A stretch of 64,000 nt of DNA from Flavobacterium turcicum (GTDB lineage Bacteria > Bacteroidota > Bacteroidia > Flavobacteriales > Flavobacteriaceae), in the NCBI RefSeq assembly GCF_011365745.1, contig NZ_JAAOBY010000003.1, positions 269,594-333,593 of the forward strand. Direction: 5' to 3'. Shown here one piece after another: positions 9,116 through 18,383 of this stretch; within the stretch, counting starts at the first letter, position 1; the number at the start of each line of letters is the position of its first letter. Both the position numbers and the translations under genes were made by a program. The notes under the pieces were generated by a model, which ran no database searches, was not told the DNA's origin, and saw nothing but the letters and a program-made list of their open reading frames with translations.

Positions 9116-10183
9116 TTAAATTTTAACGGTCCACCCAAAAGTATCTTCTTCTAATTTGTTTTGAATGTTTGTTAATTTCTCTTTTAACTGAGAAGCTACA
9201 GTTGTTTCAGATTTTGGTAACTCAAAATATTCGTCTTTATAAGAAAATCCAGATATAGGGCTCACAACCGCTGCTGTACCTGCTCCAAAAATCTCTTGTA
9301 AGCTTCCGTCTTTTGCCGCTGCAACAAGTTCATCAACTAGTACAGAGCGTACCTCTACGTTAATACCTTCGCTTTTTGCTAACTCAATTAAGGTTTTTCT
9401 AGTTACACCATCCAAAATACGCTCGCTGACAGGAGCTGTAAGAAGTGTATTGTTGATTCTGAAAAACACGTTCATAGTTCCAGCTTCTTCTAACTTTGTA
9501 TGTGTAGCATCGTCGGTCCAAATTACTTGTTGGAATCCTTGCTGGTTGGCAAGAGTTGTTGGGTAAAATTGTGCACCGTAATTTCCAGCCGCTTTTGCCG
9601 CTCCAATTCCGCCATTGGCTGCGCGACTGTAGTGTTCCGCGATAAGTACTTTAACGTCACCTGCGTAATAAGACGTTACTGGCGACAAAATGATCATGAA
9701 TTTATAATCATCTGATGGATTTGCAATAACACCAGTCCCATTTGCAATCATAAACGGTCTAATATACATAGCGTTTCCTTTGCCTTTTTTTATCCAAGCT
9801 TCATCAAGGTGCAGTAATTGTTGTAGACCATTCATGAAAATGTCCTCTGGTACTTCAGGCATTGCCATTCGTACCGCTGATTTATTAAATCGATTATAAT
9901 TTTCATCAGGTCTAAAAAGCCAAATTTCGTCTGCTTCATTTTTATAGGCTTTCATTCCTTCAAATATAGCTTGTCCATAATGAAACACTCTAGTTGATGG
10001 ATCTATTAAAAATGGTGCATAAGGTTTTATAACGGGTTGTTGCCATTCACCGTTTTTAAAATCACATTCAAATAAGTGATCCGTAAATACTGAACCAAAG
10101 CTTAGGTTGTTAAAATCTACTTCATTAATTTTAGTTGTCGTAGCTTTTATAATTTCAATTTGCGTTGTTTGAGTAGCACTCAT
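9116..10183 (-). CDS. ilvE: Branched-chain amino acid aminotransferase
   Basis: 355 residues, class IV PLP-dependent fold. Catalytic lysine in GGIGAAKAAGNYGAQ (about residue 195), PLP phosphate-binding and substrate loops in KLEEAGTMNVFF and IFGAGTAAVVSPI. Length and motifs match the larger IlvE group. It interconverts Leu, Ile and Val with their 2-oxo acids using glutamate/2-oxoglutarate. Monocistronic; the ATG is at 10181-10183. A CAAAATTA (10261-10268), which reads TAATTTTG on the minus strand, could be its -7 element. Confidence 0.94.
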   Translation of the reverse strand: MSATQTTQIEIIKATTTKINEVDFNNLSFGSVFTDHLFECDFKNGEWQQPVIKPYAPFLIDPSTRVFHYGQAIFEGMKAYKNEADEIWLFRPDENYNRFNKSAVRMAMPEVPEDIFMNGLQQLLHLDEAWIKKGKGNAMYIRPFMIANGTGVIANPSDDYKFMIILSPVTSYYAGDVKVLIAEHYSRAANGGIGAAKAAGNYGAQFYPTTLANQQGFQQVIWTDDATHTKLEEAGTMNVFFRINNTLLTAPVSERILDGVTRKTLIELAKSEGINVEVRSVLVDELVAAAKDGSLQEIFGAGTAAVVSPISGFSYKDEYFELPKSETTVASQLKEKLTNIQNKLEEDTFGWTVKI

Positions 10184-10475
10184 AGTTGTATACTGTTTTT
10201 GTTTTTTAGTAAACCTCCTACCTTTCCATTTTAGGGTAATACGGCTTTATAGAATGTTTGCAAAATTAAATAAAAATCAGTAAAATTGTTATCAATAAAA
10301 TATTAATTATGCGATTTTGGTGAGATTTGTTTATTTTGTAATAAATCAACCGTAAGTTGTTTGTTTTATTGGAGATTTGTACAAAAATCAAATAAAAAAT
10401 AAGGCTTTCGAAGTAGTTTTATCTAATTTTGAAAGTTCGAGTGAGGTAAATAACCTGCAATAAAAAATTTAAACA

Positions 10476-11138
10476 TTGAAAAGAGAAATAATTCAAACAC
10501 TTGATGGATCAACAACCATTCATTTAACGGATTGGGACGAATGTTACCACTCCAAGCACGGCGCCATTCAAGAGGCACAGCATGTATTTATTAAAAATGG
10601 GTTGGCTTTATTTCCTGATCAAAAAGTAGCGCTTTTAGAAATTGGTTTTGGAACAGGTTTAAATGCTTTTATTACGGTTTTAGAATCTGAAAAAAGAAAT
10701 CAAATAATAGATTATGTTGGCGTAGAGGCTTATCCAGTTGCTGCTGAAGAAGTTTTACAAATGAATTATGTAGCCGAGTTAAACGCCAATGATCAATTAG
10801 AGATTTTTCAAAAAATGCACGAGAGTAATTGGGAGGAAAAAACAGTTTTGACAAGTCATTTTACTTTAACTAAGAGAGAGCAGTTCTTTGAAAATATTGA
10901 TGATGAAGATTGTTATGATTTAATTTATTTTGATGCTTTTGGTTACCGCGTTCAACCGGAACTGTGGAGTACTGCCGTTTTTGAAAAAATGTACAAAGCC
11001 TTAAGAGTAGGTGGTGTCTTAGTAACTTATGCAGCGCGTGGAGTTGTAAAACGAAGTATGATTGAGGTTGGTTTTACAGTCGAAAAATTAGCAGGGCCAC
11101 CTGGCAAAAGAGAAATGTTTAGAGCATTTAAAAAGTAA
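10476..11138 (+). CDS. mnmD: tRNA mnm5s2U34 biosynthesis methyltransferase MnmD
   Basis: 220 residues, probably from the TTG codon at 10476; no upstream ATG is available in frame. LLEIGFGTGLNAF is SAM-binding motif I, and DLIYFDAFGYRVQPELW and GGVLVTYAARGVVKR match the methyltransferase half of E. coli MnmC. The FAD oxidase half of MnmC is absent, so this is the stand-alone MnmD form. It methylates aminomethyl-uridine at the tRNA wobble position. C-terminal PPGKREMFRA is characteristic of the family. Confidence 0.9.
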   Translation: MKREIIQTLDGSTTIHLTDWDECYHSKHGAIQEAQHVFIKNGLALFPDQKVALLEIGFGTGLNAFITVLESEKRNQIIDYVGVEAYPVAAEEVLQMNYVAELNANDQLEIFQKMHESNWEEKTVLTSHFTLTKREQFFENIDDEDCYDLIYFDAFGYRVQPELWSTAVFEKMYKALRVGGVLVTYAARGVVKRSMIEVGFTVEKLAGPPGKREMFRAFKK

Positions 11139-11284
11139 TTAGTGTACCAGTTGTTTACAATGAATTAGCATACTAAAAAAGCTAATACAACGTTAAAATT
11201 AATATCAGCTAATTAAATTGTAGTATTTTTACAAAAAAAACAATCAAAATATCAATTAAATCTTCATTTACTATGTCGAAAATC

Positions 11285-11470
11285 ATGTATGATTATACAA
11301 AATCAATTTTGGAAAGAGTAAGTTTTGATCCCACCTTATTTTGTAAAGAGTTAGAAAAAGCAATTAAAACGCTTCTTCCTTATGAGTTGGAACAATTGCG
11401 TGAATGGCTTTTGAATTTTACGGTTGAGAAACCAGAATTAAAACAATGTTTGATTTTGGTCAATTCGTAA
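11285..11470 (+). CDS. Small conserved flavobacterial protein of unknown function
   Basis: About 61 residues from the ATG at 11285; an in-frame ATG at 11273 adds four residues. The sequence (KSILERVSFDPTLFCKELEK followed by a Leu-rich helix and a terminal QCLILV segment) is compact, probably helical, and free of signal or membrane segments. From memory, near-identical short proteins are common in Flavobacterium, which supports reality. Function unknown. A strong terminator follows. Confidence 0.7.
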   Translation: MYDYTKSILERVSFDPTLFCKELEKAIKTLLPYELEQLREWLLNFTVEKPELKQCLILVNS

Positions 11471-11495
11471 ACATTACAAAAAAATATTAAAGTAT

Positions 11496-11528
11496 AAAAA
11501 AAGTCGGAATCAAATTCCGACTTTTTTT
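11496..11528. terminator. Bidirectional terminator
   Basis: Stem AAAAAAAGTCGGAAT / ATTCCGACTTTTTTT (11496-11510 with 11514-11528), with a three-base loop, between the small protein gene and convergent oxyR. Confidence 0.92.
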
Positions 11529-11531
11529 ATG

Positions 11532-12473
11532 TTATTTTTTTGGCATTGAACTGATGATTTCTATATTCTGAAATACAATTGCGCCTTTGATAACCCCTGC
11601 AATCGTGCTACGCAATGCATCTATAATTTGAATTTTTAATTCGTTTTTCGGAAAGATAAGACTTACCTCGCGTGCCGGTTTTGGTTCTTTAAAATGACGA
11701 AGTTTTAATTTGTCTTTTTCTTTTAAATCTAAAGTGTGCAAGTAAGGCAGTAGCGTGGTGCCCAAACCTTCATCAGCTAACTTTATTAGAGTTTCAAAAC
11801 TGCCACTTTCAATTTGAAAATGACTAATTTCATTGCGGTCACCAGTTTTGCATAAGTTGAGTATGCCATCCCTAAAGCAATGTCCGTCTTGCAAGAGTAA
11901 AATTTCATCTAAATTTAAATCAGCTACTTCAATTTCATTTTTTAGAAAATGATGATGGCTTTCCGGGATGTAAGCCACAAATGGCTCATAATAAAGAACT
12001 ATTTCCTTGATTTTTTCTTCAAGAAGTGGAGTTGCTGCTATTCCAGCGTCAAGATGGCCGTTATTCAATTTAGTAATAATCTCTGAAGTGTTTAATTCCT
12101 CAATGATCAATTTTACTTTAGGATACTTTTTGATAAAGTTGTTTAAAAACATCGGAAGGAGAGTAGGCATGATGGTTGGAATTATACCAAGCCTGAACTC
12201 ACCACCTATAAATCCTTTTTGTTGCTCTACAATATCTTGAATACGATCTGCTTCAACAACTATATTTTTAGCTTGATTAACAATTTTTTGACCAATATCA
12301 GTTAACTGAATTGGTTTTTTAGTTCTATCAAAAATTTGAATACTGAGTTCTTCTTCAATTTTTTGAATTTGCATACTCAAAGTAGGTTGTGTAACAAAGC
12401 ACTTTTCAGCCGCGAGAGTGAAATTCTTATATTCGGCTACAGCCAAAACGTATTTTAATTGCGTAATTGTCAT
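11532..12473 (-). CDS. oxyR: LysR-family peroxide sensor OxyR
   Basis: 313 residues: an N-terminal winged helix-turn-helix (1-60, MTITQLKYVLAVAEYKNFT) and a periplasmic-binding-like regulatory domain. The redox cysteines are present and, counted from this start, fall at Cys199 (GHCFRD) and Cys208 (LCKTGD), the same numbering as E. coli OxyR. It should activate catalase and peroxidase genes on H2O2-driven disulfide formation. Transcribed away from the small membrane protein at 12621. The nearest oxidative defence gene is the SOD at 17.4-18.1 kb. Confidence 0.93.
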   Translation of the reverse strand: MTITQLKYVLAVAEYKNFTLAAEKCFVTQPTLSMQIQKIEEELSIQIFDRTKKPIQLTDIGQKIVNQAKNIVVEADRIQDIVEQQKGFIGGEFRLGIIPTIMPTLLPMFLNNFIKKYPKVKLIIEELNTSEIITKLNNGHLDAGIAATPLLEEKIKEIVLYYEPFVAYIPESHHHFLKNEIEVADLNLDEILLLQDGHCFRDGILNLCKTGDRNEISHFQIESGSFETLIKLADEGLGTTLLPYLHTLDLKEKDKLKLRHFKEPKPAREVSLIFPKNELKIQIIDALRSTIAGVIKGAIVFQNIEIISSMPKK

Positions 12474-12620
12474 TGAATAATAAAATTTTATACAAAGATA
12501 AAAACTATCGATTTAATTTATATGTTTTTTAACTTCTAAAAACTTAATTATTTTTAGTATTTTAGTTAAAAAATATAAAATGATGTGTCATTTTTCTTAA
12601 CTAAAAGATATTTTTGCGCC

Positions 12621-12908
12621 ATGAAGTCAGTAGCTCCTATTTTGCTTTTCTTTTTTATTGCTTTTTTATTAACGCCAACTGTAGTGAGTTTGATAGAAAA
12701 TGATGCTGATATTCATATGTTTTACAGTTTTTCTGAAGAAGAAATTATTAAAAATTTTCAGGAAATAAAAGTAGATTTGAAGCAGAATTTTGATTATCCT
12801 ATTTTAGTTACTGAATCTCAATTAAGTTCTAAAATTATTTCAGAAAATTTATCTCGTCACGACACTGTTTTAGAAAAAATATTTTCTCCACCGCCAGAAT
12901 TTGTTTAA
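12621..12908 (+). CDS. Small exported or membrane-anchored protein upstream of sulP
   Basis: 95 residues from the ATG at 12621, preferred over a GTG at 12585, because the product then begins directly with the hydrophobic segment (SVAPILLFFFIAFLLTPTVV). The remainder is acidic and helical. A TATTTTTG element (12609-12616) sits immediately upstream. The gene precedes the SulP transporter by 62 bp in the same direction, so an accessory role in bicarbonate transport is possible but is only a guess from position. No recognised domain. Confidence 0.65.
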   Translation: MKSVAPILLFFFIAFLLTPTVVSLIENDADIHMFYSFSEEEIIKNFQEIKVDLKQNFDYPILVTESQLSSKIISENLSRHDTVLEKIFSPPPEFV

Positions 12909-12970
12909 TTCATATTTGTTCGTTTTCAAATTTTTTGAAAACTAGTTTAATGTTTAAATAATTTATTGGT

Positions 12971-14575
12971 ATGACCAAAAAAATCAATCTTTTTGCGAAC
13001 TTAAAATCTGATTTTTCGTCAGGTTTAGTAGTTTTTCTTGTGGCTTTGCCACTGTGTCTCGGTATTGCTTTGGCAAGTGGGGCACCTTTATTTTCGGGTA
13101 TTATTTCAGGAGTTATAGGTGGGATAGTTGTTGGCTATTTAAGTCAATCTCATGTATCCGTTTCTGGTCCCGCAGCGGGTTTAACAGCAATTGTTTTAAC
13201 AGCAATTACTGATTTGGGTTCGTTTAATTCCTTTCTTCTAGCGGTGTTAATTGCTGGAATTATTCAGTTAATTCTAGGATTTGTAAAAGCGGGAACAATT
13301 TCAAATTATTTTCCAAACAATGTTATTGAAGGAATGCTAGCTGGTATTGGTGTGATTATCATTCTCAAACAAATTCCTCATGCGTTTGGATATGATCCAG
13401 ATTTTGAAGGAGATGAAGCCTTTTTTCAGCTAGATGGCGAAAATTCATTTTCTGAAATATTTCAAGTTGTAAATCATGTTCAGTTAGGCTCTATAATTAT
13501 AGCCTTGATATCATTATCAATTTTGATACTTTGGAATAAAATTGCCTTTTTAAAAAGTATAAAGCTAGTTCCGCCAGCTTTAGTTGCGGTAATAGTGAGT
13601 ATTTTATTAAATGAATTTTTTATTCAGTCTGGCAGTAATTTAGCTATTTTAAAAGAACATTTGGTAAGTCTTCCTGTTCCAACCTCGTTAGAAGAATTTA
13701 AAAACATTATTGTTACACCAGATTTTAGTGCTATTTCAAATTCTAAAGTTTGGATTATTGCTATAACAATTGCCGTTGTGGCATCTATTGAAACTTTATT
13801 GTGTATTGAAGCTTCTGATAGAATGGATGCTTTAAAACGATATACCAATACGAATGTGGAGTTGAAAGCACAAGGTATTGGTAATATTTTAAGTGCTCTT
13901 TTGGGTGGTTTGCCAATGACATCAGTAGTTGTTAGAACTACTGCTAATAATACTGCAGGAGCAAAATCAAAAATGTCTACAATCATTCATGGTTGTCTAT
14001 TACTGGTAAGTGTTTTGGCAATTCCAACTGTATTGAATAAAATTCCCCTGGCAACACTGGCAGCCGTGTTATTAATGGTTGGTTATAAACTAGCAAATCC
14101 AGCAACGGTGAAGCATTTTTGGGAAAAAGGGAAATATCAATTCATACCATTTATAGCAACATTTGGAGCTGTAGTATTCACAGATTTGCTAAAAGGAGTT
14201 GCTTTAGGGATGATAATTAGTGTTATTTTTGTTTTAAAAGGAAACATGAAACGCGCTTATAATTTTAGAAAAGAACAATACCAAGATGGAGATGTTATTC
14301 ATATTGATTTGGCCCAAGAGGTTTCGTTTTTGAATAAAGCAGCTATTAAAGAAACAATTGCATCTATTCCTTCAAATTCAAAAGTGGTTATCAATGCATC
14401 TGATACGGTTTATATAGCGCATGATGTTTTAGATTTAATAAAAGAATTCAAGAAAATTAGATCAAAAGAAGAAAATATTAAAGTAAAATTAGTTGGATTT
14501 AAAGAAGCCTATGATCTTGAAAATAGTGGTGAAGATGAAAAACACGTTTTTGTAGAATCAAAAAAAAATAATTAA
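12971..14575 (+). CDS. SulP-family inorganic anion (probably bicarbonate) transporter with STAS domain
   Basis: 534 residues. Ten or more membrane helices (residues about 15-420) with the SulP signature segments SGPAAGLTAIVLTAI and GLPMTSVVVRTTANNTAG, then a C-terminal cytoplasmic STAS domain (about 435-525). SulP proteins carry sulfate, bicarbonate or other anions. The gene is followed 14 bp later by a beta-carbonic anhydrase gene and then a second one, which argues for bicarbonate. The likely role is Na+- or H+-coupled HCO3- exchange at the inner membrane. Substrate is inferred from neighbours, not from residues. Confidence 0.9.
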   Translation: MTKKINLFANLKSDFSSGLVVFLVALPLCLGIALASGAPLFSGIISGVIGGIVVGYLSQSHVSVSGPAAGLTAIVLTAITDLGSFNSFLLAVLIAGIIQLILGFVKAGTISNYFPNNVIEGMLAGIGVIIILKQIPHAFGYDPDFEGDEAFFQLDGENSFSEIFQVVNHVQLGSIIIALISLSILILWNKIAFLKSIKLVPPALVAVIVSILLNEFFIQSGSNLAILKEHLVSLPVPTSLEEFKNIIVTPDFSAISNSKVWIIAITIAVVASIETLLCIEASDRMDALKRYTNTNVELKAQGIGNILSALLGGLPMTSVVVRTTANNTAGAKSKMSTIIHGCLLLVSVLAIPTVLNKIPLATLAAVLLMVGYKLANPATVKHFWEKGKYQFIPFIATFGAVVFTDLLKGVALGMIISVIFVLKGNMKRAYNFRKEQYQDGDVIHIDLAQEVSFLNKAAIKETIASIPSNSKVVINASDTVYIAHDVLDLIKEFKKIRSKEENIKVKLVGFKEAYDLENSGEDEKHVFVESKKNN

Positions 14576-14589
14576 GAAAATCAAACAAT

Positions 14590-15234
14590 ATGAAAGCACA
14601 TAATAGAGAATCACAAGCTCAAATGACGCCACAAAAAGCTTTAGATTATTTAAAAGAAGGAAATCAAAGATTTATGAGTAATTTAAAAGCTCATAGAGAT
14701 TTGTTAGAACAAGCTAATGCAACCGTTGACGGTCAATGGCCATTTGCAACCATTTTGAGTTGTATTGACAGTAGAACATCGGCCGAGCTAATTTTTGATC
14801 AAGGTTTAGGCGATGTTTTCTCAGTTAGAATAGCGGGTAATGTTGTGAATACTGATATTTTAGGAAGTATGGAATTTGCTTGTAAAGTTGCCGGTTCTAA
14901 GCTTATTGTCGTCTTGGGGCATACCAAATGTGGCGCAATAAAAGGAGCTTGTGATCACGTAGAAATGGGGAATTTGACCGAATTATTGTCTAAAATTCAA
15001 CCATCAGTTTATCAAGAAAGTGAAACAATAACAGAAAGAAGTTCAAAAAATGCAACTTTCGTTGAAAACGTATCTCAAATCAATGTAAAAAGAAATGTAA
15101 ACAGCATTATAGAGCGTAGCCCAATCTTAAAGCAAATGATTGAAAATGGCGAAATTGGTATTGTTGGGGCAATGCATAATTTAGAAACAGGTGAAGTTAC
15201 TTTTTATGAAGACGCTTCTTTTATCAATAACTAA
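14590..15234 (+). CDS. Beta-class carbonic anhydrase (first of two)
   Basis: 214 residues. Zinc ligands Cys58, His111 and Cys114 (CIDSRT, GHTKCGA), with the Asp60-Arg62 dyad, are all present, so it should be active in CO2/HCO3- interconversion. It starts 14 bp after the SulP gene and is surely co-transcribed. Compared with the second enzyme it carries a longer insertion between the zinc site and the C-terminus (about 120-165), as in the CynT-like group found beside SulP transporters. No signal peptide, so cytoplasmic. Confidence 0.93.
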   Translation: MKAHNRESQAQMTPQKALDYLKEGNQRFMSNLKAHRDLLEQANATVDGQWPFATILSCIDSRTSAELIFDQGLGDVFSVRIAGNVVNTDILGSMEFACKVAGSKLIVVLGHTKCGAIKGACDHVEMGNLTELLSKIQPSVYQESETITERSSKNATFVENVSQINVKRNVNSIIERSPILKQMIENGEIGIVGAMHNLETGEVTFYEDASFINN

Positions 15235-15253
15235 ATAATTTAACTTTAATAGT

Positions 15254-15287
15254 AAAAACCATTAATTAATTAGATTAATGGTTTTTT
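15254..15287 (+). terminator. Hairpin between the two carbonic anhydrase genes
   Basis: Stem AAAAACCATTAAT / ATTAATGGTTTTT (15254-15266 with 15274-15286) followed by T residues, 19 bp after the first carbonic anhydrase stop codon. It could end the sulP-CA transcript or attenuate the second CA gene. Confidence 0.75.
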
Positions 15288-15310
15288 TATTTTGAAGATC
15301 AAAAAATATC

Positions 15311-15946
15311 ATGAACGAATACTATCAAAAATTACTTGAAAATAACAAAGTATGGGTAGAGAGTCAATTGGCCATTGATAAAGATTTTTTTAAAGATTTG
15401 GCAAAGGGACAAAATCCGCAATTGTTGTGGATAGGCTGCTCTGATAGTCGCGTTCCTGCAAACGAAATTGTAGGTGCAAAACCCGGTGAAGTTTTTGTAC
15501 ACAGAAATATTGCCAATATGGTGGTTCATTCTGATATGAATATGTTGTCTGTTTTAGATTATGCCGTAAATGTTCTCAAAGTGAAACACGTTATTGTTTG
15601 CGGACACTATGGTTGCGGAGGTATAAAAGCTGCAATGGGAAATCAATCTATTGGAATTATTGACAACTGGATCCGTCATATTAAAGATGTGTATCGTTTA
15701 CATCATGCGCATTTAGACTCCATTGAAGATGAAACTACTCGTTTTAATACTTTCGTAGAATTGAACGTGAAAGAACAAGTTTTTGATTTAGCCAAAACAT
15801 CAATCGTTCAAGGAGCATGGAGTAATGGTCAAGATTTAACCCTACATGGTTGGGTTTATGGTTTAAATTCGGGTTTTGTAACTGATTTAGAGGTAAACAT
15901 CAGTTCTGAAAAAGATCTAGATGATGTGTACCAACTTAAATTTTAA
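15311..15946 (+). CDS. can: Beta-class carbonic anhydrase (second of two, Can-like)
   Basis: 211 residues. Ligands Cys43, His99 and Cys102 with the Asp45-Arg47 dyad (GCSDSRVPA, CGHYGCGG) are the canonical beta-CA site. It resembles the housekeeping E. coli Can type more than the first enzyme does and shares little sequence with its neighbour. It is separated from that neighbour by a terminator-like hairpin, so it may have its own promoter. The pair plus SulP form an inorganic carbon uptake and conversion unit. Confidence 0.94.
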   Translation: MNEYYQKLLENNKVWVESQLAIDKDFFKDLAKGQNPQLLWIGCSDSRVPANEIVGAKPGEVFVHRNIANMVVHSDMNMLSVLDYAVNVLKVKHVIVCGHYGCGGIKAAMGNQSIGIIDNWIRHIKDVYRLHHAHLDSIEDETTRFNTFVELNVKEQVFDLAKTSIVQGAWSNGQDLTLHGWVYGLNSGFVTDLEVNISSEKDLDDVYQLKF

Positions 15947-15973
15947 AAAAAAAAGTCACTTTCAGCGTTTTTT

Positions 15974-17173
15974 TTACTCAGAATCTAAATTTTCATTAAA
16001 CGCCGAAGGCAATAATTTAGGTATAAATTTAACTAAGATAGGCAACAACAAACTACCGCCAGGAAGCAAAAATATTGTCAGTGAAGGAATTGTTTTACAT
16101 ATTTCTAATAGTTGTTTTTTTACCTTTCTCTTTTCTTTTTCGTCTAAATCGCGGTGTGTAGAATGGGCTAATAACACCATTAATTCTTTGCTTTGCAGCA
16201 ATTCTTTTAATAATCTATTCTTATTGCGGCTTATGAGTGTTACAACACTTTGCGTTGTTTGATCATAAAAATGTTTTACAGGATTAGAGTATTTAAAATA
16301 AGGAATTTCTTTTTTGTATCGTGCAATAAAATCATGTGCATTTTTGACACTTTCTTCTACAAATTCTTCTGACACCTCAAGTGTAGTACCTAAGGAATGT
16401 AAAAAATAGGCTTCGTCATTTTCGATTTCTTGATCACTCCACAAAGCCATTCCTACCAAATCAATGAAGTATTTTTTTTCCAACTCGTGTGTAAAGTACT
16501 CGAGTTGCAATGCATCAATACTTTGAGCTGTTACTTTCGAAAATTTACTGTATCTGATGGAAGCCTCAAATAATTTGATCAACAAATCATCATATTGTGA
16601 TTTTGTAGATTTTATTTTTAAAGCTAGAGTAACCAAATTTACAATGGTTTCTTCAATTTTTTTTAGGTATTTCTCAGGAATTTCACCATGAACTAAATAT
16701 TGTCTAAAAGCCAAAACATCAATAAAAAGTAGGGCATTAGTAACCAAGTGAGAAAAATTCTTGCTTATAATACTGTCATTGGTTTGTACTCGTTGGTCAA
16801 TAATTTTTTCTAAAGTTAGTGACGTAGAGTTTTTTGGAAGTATTTTTTTTAATAAGCTAAACCCTTCTGGATTCATTTCGTTGTAAAAAGCAACTGCTCG
16901 TTGTGCAAAAATGCTGGTATCCATTGCAGTTGTACTGAGGCAAAAAACGCTATATAGCGCATTGAGTAAAGCTACTTTTGAGATTTCCTCTTTAAACCAA
17001 CCTTTGGTTTCAATTGGATTTGGAATATCAAAATCAATAATATGGCCGTAAATAAATCCAGTTGCTCGCACTTTTTTATAAAAGCTAGCATTATCAACCG
17101 AAACAATTGCAGTGCTAAAATGCTGATCGGAGAAAAATTTATCGATCCAACCTGATGTTGATGGGTTAATCAT
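15974..17173 (-). CDS. LETM1-like domain protein
   Basis: 399 residues without signal peptide. The N-terminal two-thirds is helical. The C-terminus carries a segment (EKEKRKVKKQLLEICKTIPS, then TIFLLPGGSLLLPIL) that matches the LETM1-like ribosome-binding region, with one hydrophobic helix. Bacteroidota homologues are called LETM1-related biofilm-associated proteins; I know no direct biochemical function. Convergent with the second carbonic anhydrase gene; the short gap holds no clear hairpin. A CAAAGCTA at 17192-17199 could be its -7 element on the minus strand. Confidence 0.75.
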   Translation of the reverse strand: MINPSTSGWIDKFFSDQHFSTAIVSVDNASFYKKVRATGFIYGHIIDFDIPNPIETKGWFKEEISKVALLNALYSVFCLSTTAMDTSIFAQRAVAFYNEMNPEGFSLLKKILPKNSTSLTLEKIIDQRVQTNDSIISKNFSHLVTNALLFIDVLAFRQYLVHGEIPEKYLKKIEETIVNLVTLALKIKSTKSQYDDLLIKLFEASIRYSKFSKVTAQSIDALQLEYFTHELEKKYFIDLVGMALWSDQEIENDEAYFLHSLGTTLEVSEEFVEESVKNAHDFIARYKKEIPYFKYSNPVKHFYDQTTQSVVTLISRNKNRLLKELLQSKELMVLLAHSTHRDLDEKEKRKVKKQLLEICKTIPSLTIFLLPGGSLLLPILVKFIPKLLPSAFNENLDSE

Positions 17174-17324
17174 TGTTTAATTTTGAGACTGCAAAGCTAT
17201 ACTATTTTAGATTAGTTTTTGAACCTACTTTTTTAGTTTAACAAACAAATTGCAATTAGTTGAAAAGGAATGTAGTTCCAAGTATTTTTTTAATAATTTC
17301 GACAAATAAATCAAATAACACAAA

Positions 17325-17350
17325 AGCTCCTAAACAATCGTCTAGGAGCT
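17325..17350 (-). terminator. Hairpin downstream of the SOD gene
   Basis: Stem AGCTCCTA / TAGGAGCT (17325-17332 with 17343-17350), 25 bp after the SOD stop on the minus strand, followed by a short U-rich stretch. Moderate terminator. Confidence 0.6.
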
Positions 17351-17374
17351 ATGGTAATGCTTTTTAAATCTAAT

Positions 17375-18142
17375 TTAAGATTTGAATAACTTTTCAGCTT
17401 CTTCCCAATTAACTAAATTCCAAAATGAAGCAATGTAATCTGCTCTACGGTTTTGATTTTTTAGGTAATACGCGTGTTCCCAAACGTCAAGAGCCAAAAC
17501 AGGTTTCCCTTTCAGTCCATTTCCTTTCAAACGCATCAAAGGATTATCCTGATTGGCTGTAGAACCAATAACAAGTTTACCATCTTTAACAACTAACCAA
17601 GCCCAACCTGAACCAAATCGCTTGGTTGCTGCATCTGTAAATTGTTTTTTAAACTCTTCAAATGAGCCAAAACTAGAATTTATAGCTGTAGCAAGCGTAC
17701 CTTGAGGTACTCCGCCCCCTTTTGGACTCAATGAATTCCAAAATAATGAGTGATTGTAATGGCCACCTGCGTTATTGCGTATTCCTTCCGGAAATTTATT
17801 GATGTTTTCAAAAATAGATTCTAATGAGTTACTCATTCCAATCAAATTTTTATCAATGGTCTCTAGCCCTTTATTTAAGTTGTTTACATAAGCCTGGTGG
17901 TGCTTGCTATGGTGAATTTCCATTGTTGCTTTATCAAAATGAGGCTCCAAGGCATCATAGGTATAGGCCAGTTTTGGTAAAGAATACGCTCCCATAACAT
18001 CGATTACAGTTTCATTTTGAGGGAAGATGACATTTTTTTCATTCGCAAAAGTTTGACTTAACAAACTAGATCCTAGAATTGTTCCTGTAGATAATAGAGC
18101 TGTTTGTTTTAAAAAGCTTCTTCGGCTATTGTTGTTTTCCAT
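17375..18142 (-). CDS. Fe/Mn superoxide dismutase with Tat signal
   Basis: 255 residues. The first 33 residues form a twin-arginine signal ([15 protein letters not shown] then a hydrophobic stretch), so the enzyme is exported folded. The rest is a complete Fe/Mn SOD: first ligand His77 ([10 protein letters not shown]), second His in [10 protein letters not shown], then Asp and His in [20 protein letters not shown] carries the Gln of Mn-type enzymes. It dismutates superoxide outside the cytoplasm, probably in the periplasm. The usual flavobacterial SOD lacks such a leader, which makes the location notable. Single gene. Confidence 0.93.
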   Translation of the reverse strand: MENNNSRRSFLKQTALLSTGTILGSSLLSQTFANEKNVIFPQNETVIDVMGAYSLPKLAYTYDALEPHFDKATMEIHHSKHHQAYVNNLNKGLETIDKNLIGMSNSLESIFENINKFPEGIRNNAGGHYNHSLFWNSLSPKGGGVPQGTLATAINSSFGSFEEFKKQFTDAATKRFGSGWAWLVVKDGKLVIGSTANQDNPLMRLKGNGLKGKPVLALDVWEHAYYLKNQNRRADYIASFWNLVNWEEAEKLFKS

Positions 18143-18383
18143 GACGGTTTATTTTTTATACTAATTAGGGTTGTATTTTAATCCTTAAAATTAGTTCTTT
18201 AAATAGTATTTCAAGTTAAGAATCACTTAAATTTTTATGATTCAACTACTATAATATTGCGTTGTAAATTATGGTTTTAAGTGTAATTATATAAAAAACT
18301 GAAATAAAAGCAATTGTTTTAGTTCGTAAATTTGCTTCCTGAGTTAAAATTATCTTGTTGGTTTATCGAGTAAAAGTAAAACT

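Noticed and set aside
12585..12620. GTG start for the small gene upstream of sulP
   Set aside because: It would place twelve polar and aromatic residues before a clean hydrophobic N-terminus; the ATG at 12621 fits better.
13624..13986. 120-codon minus-strand frame inside the SulP gene
   Set aside because: Antisense to a well-conserved transporter; composition follows the other strand's codons and no own start signal is visible.
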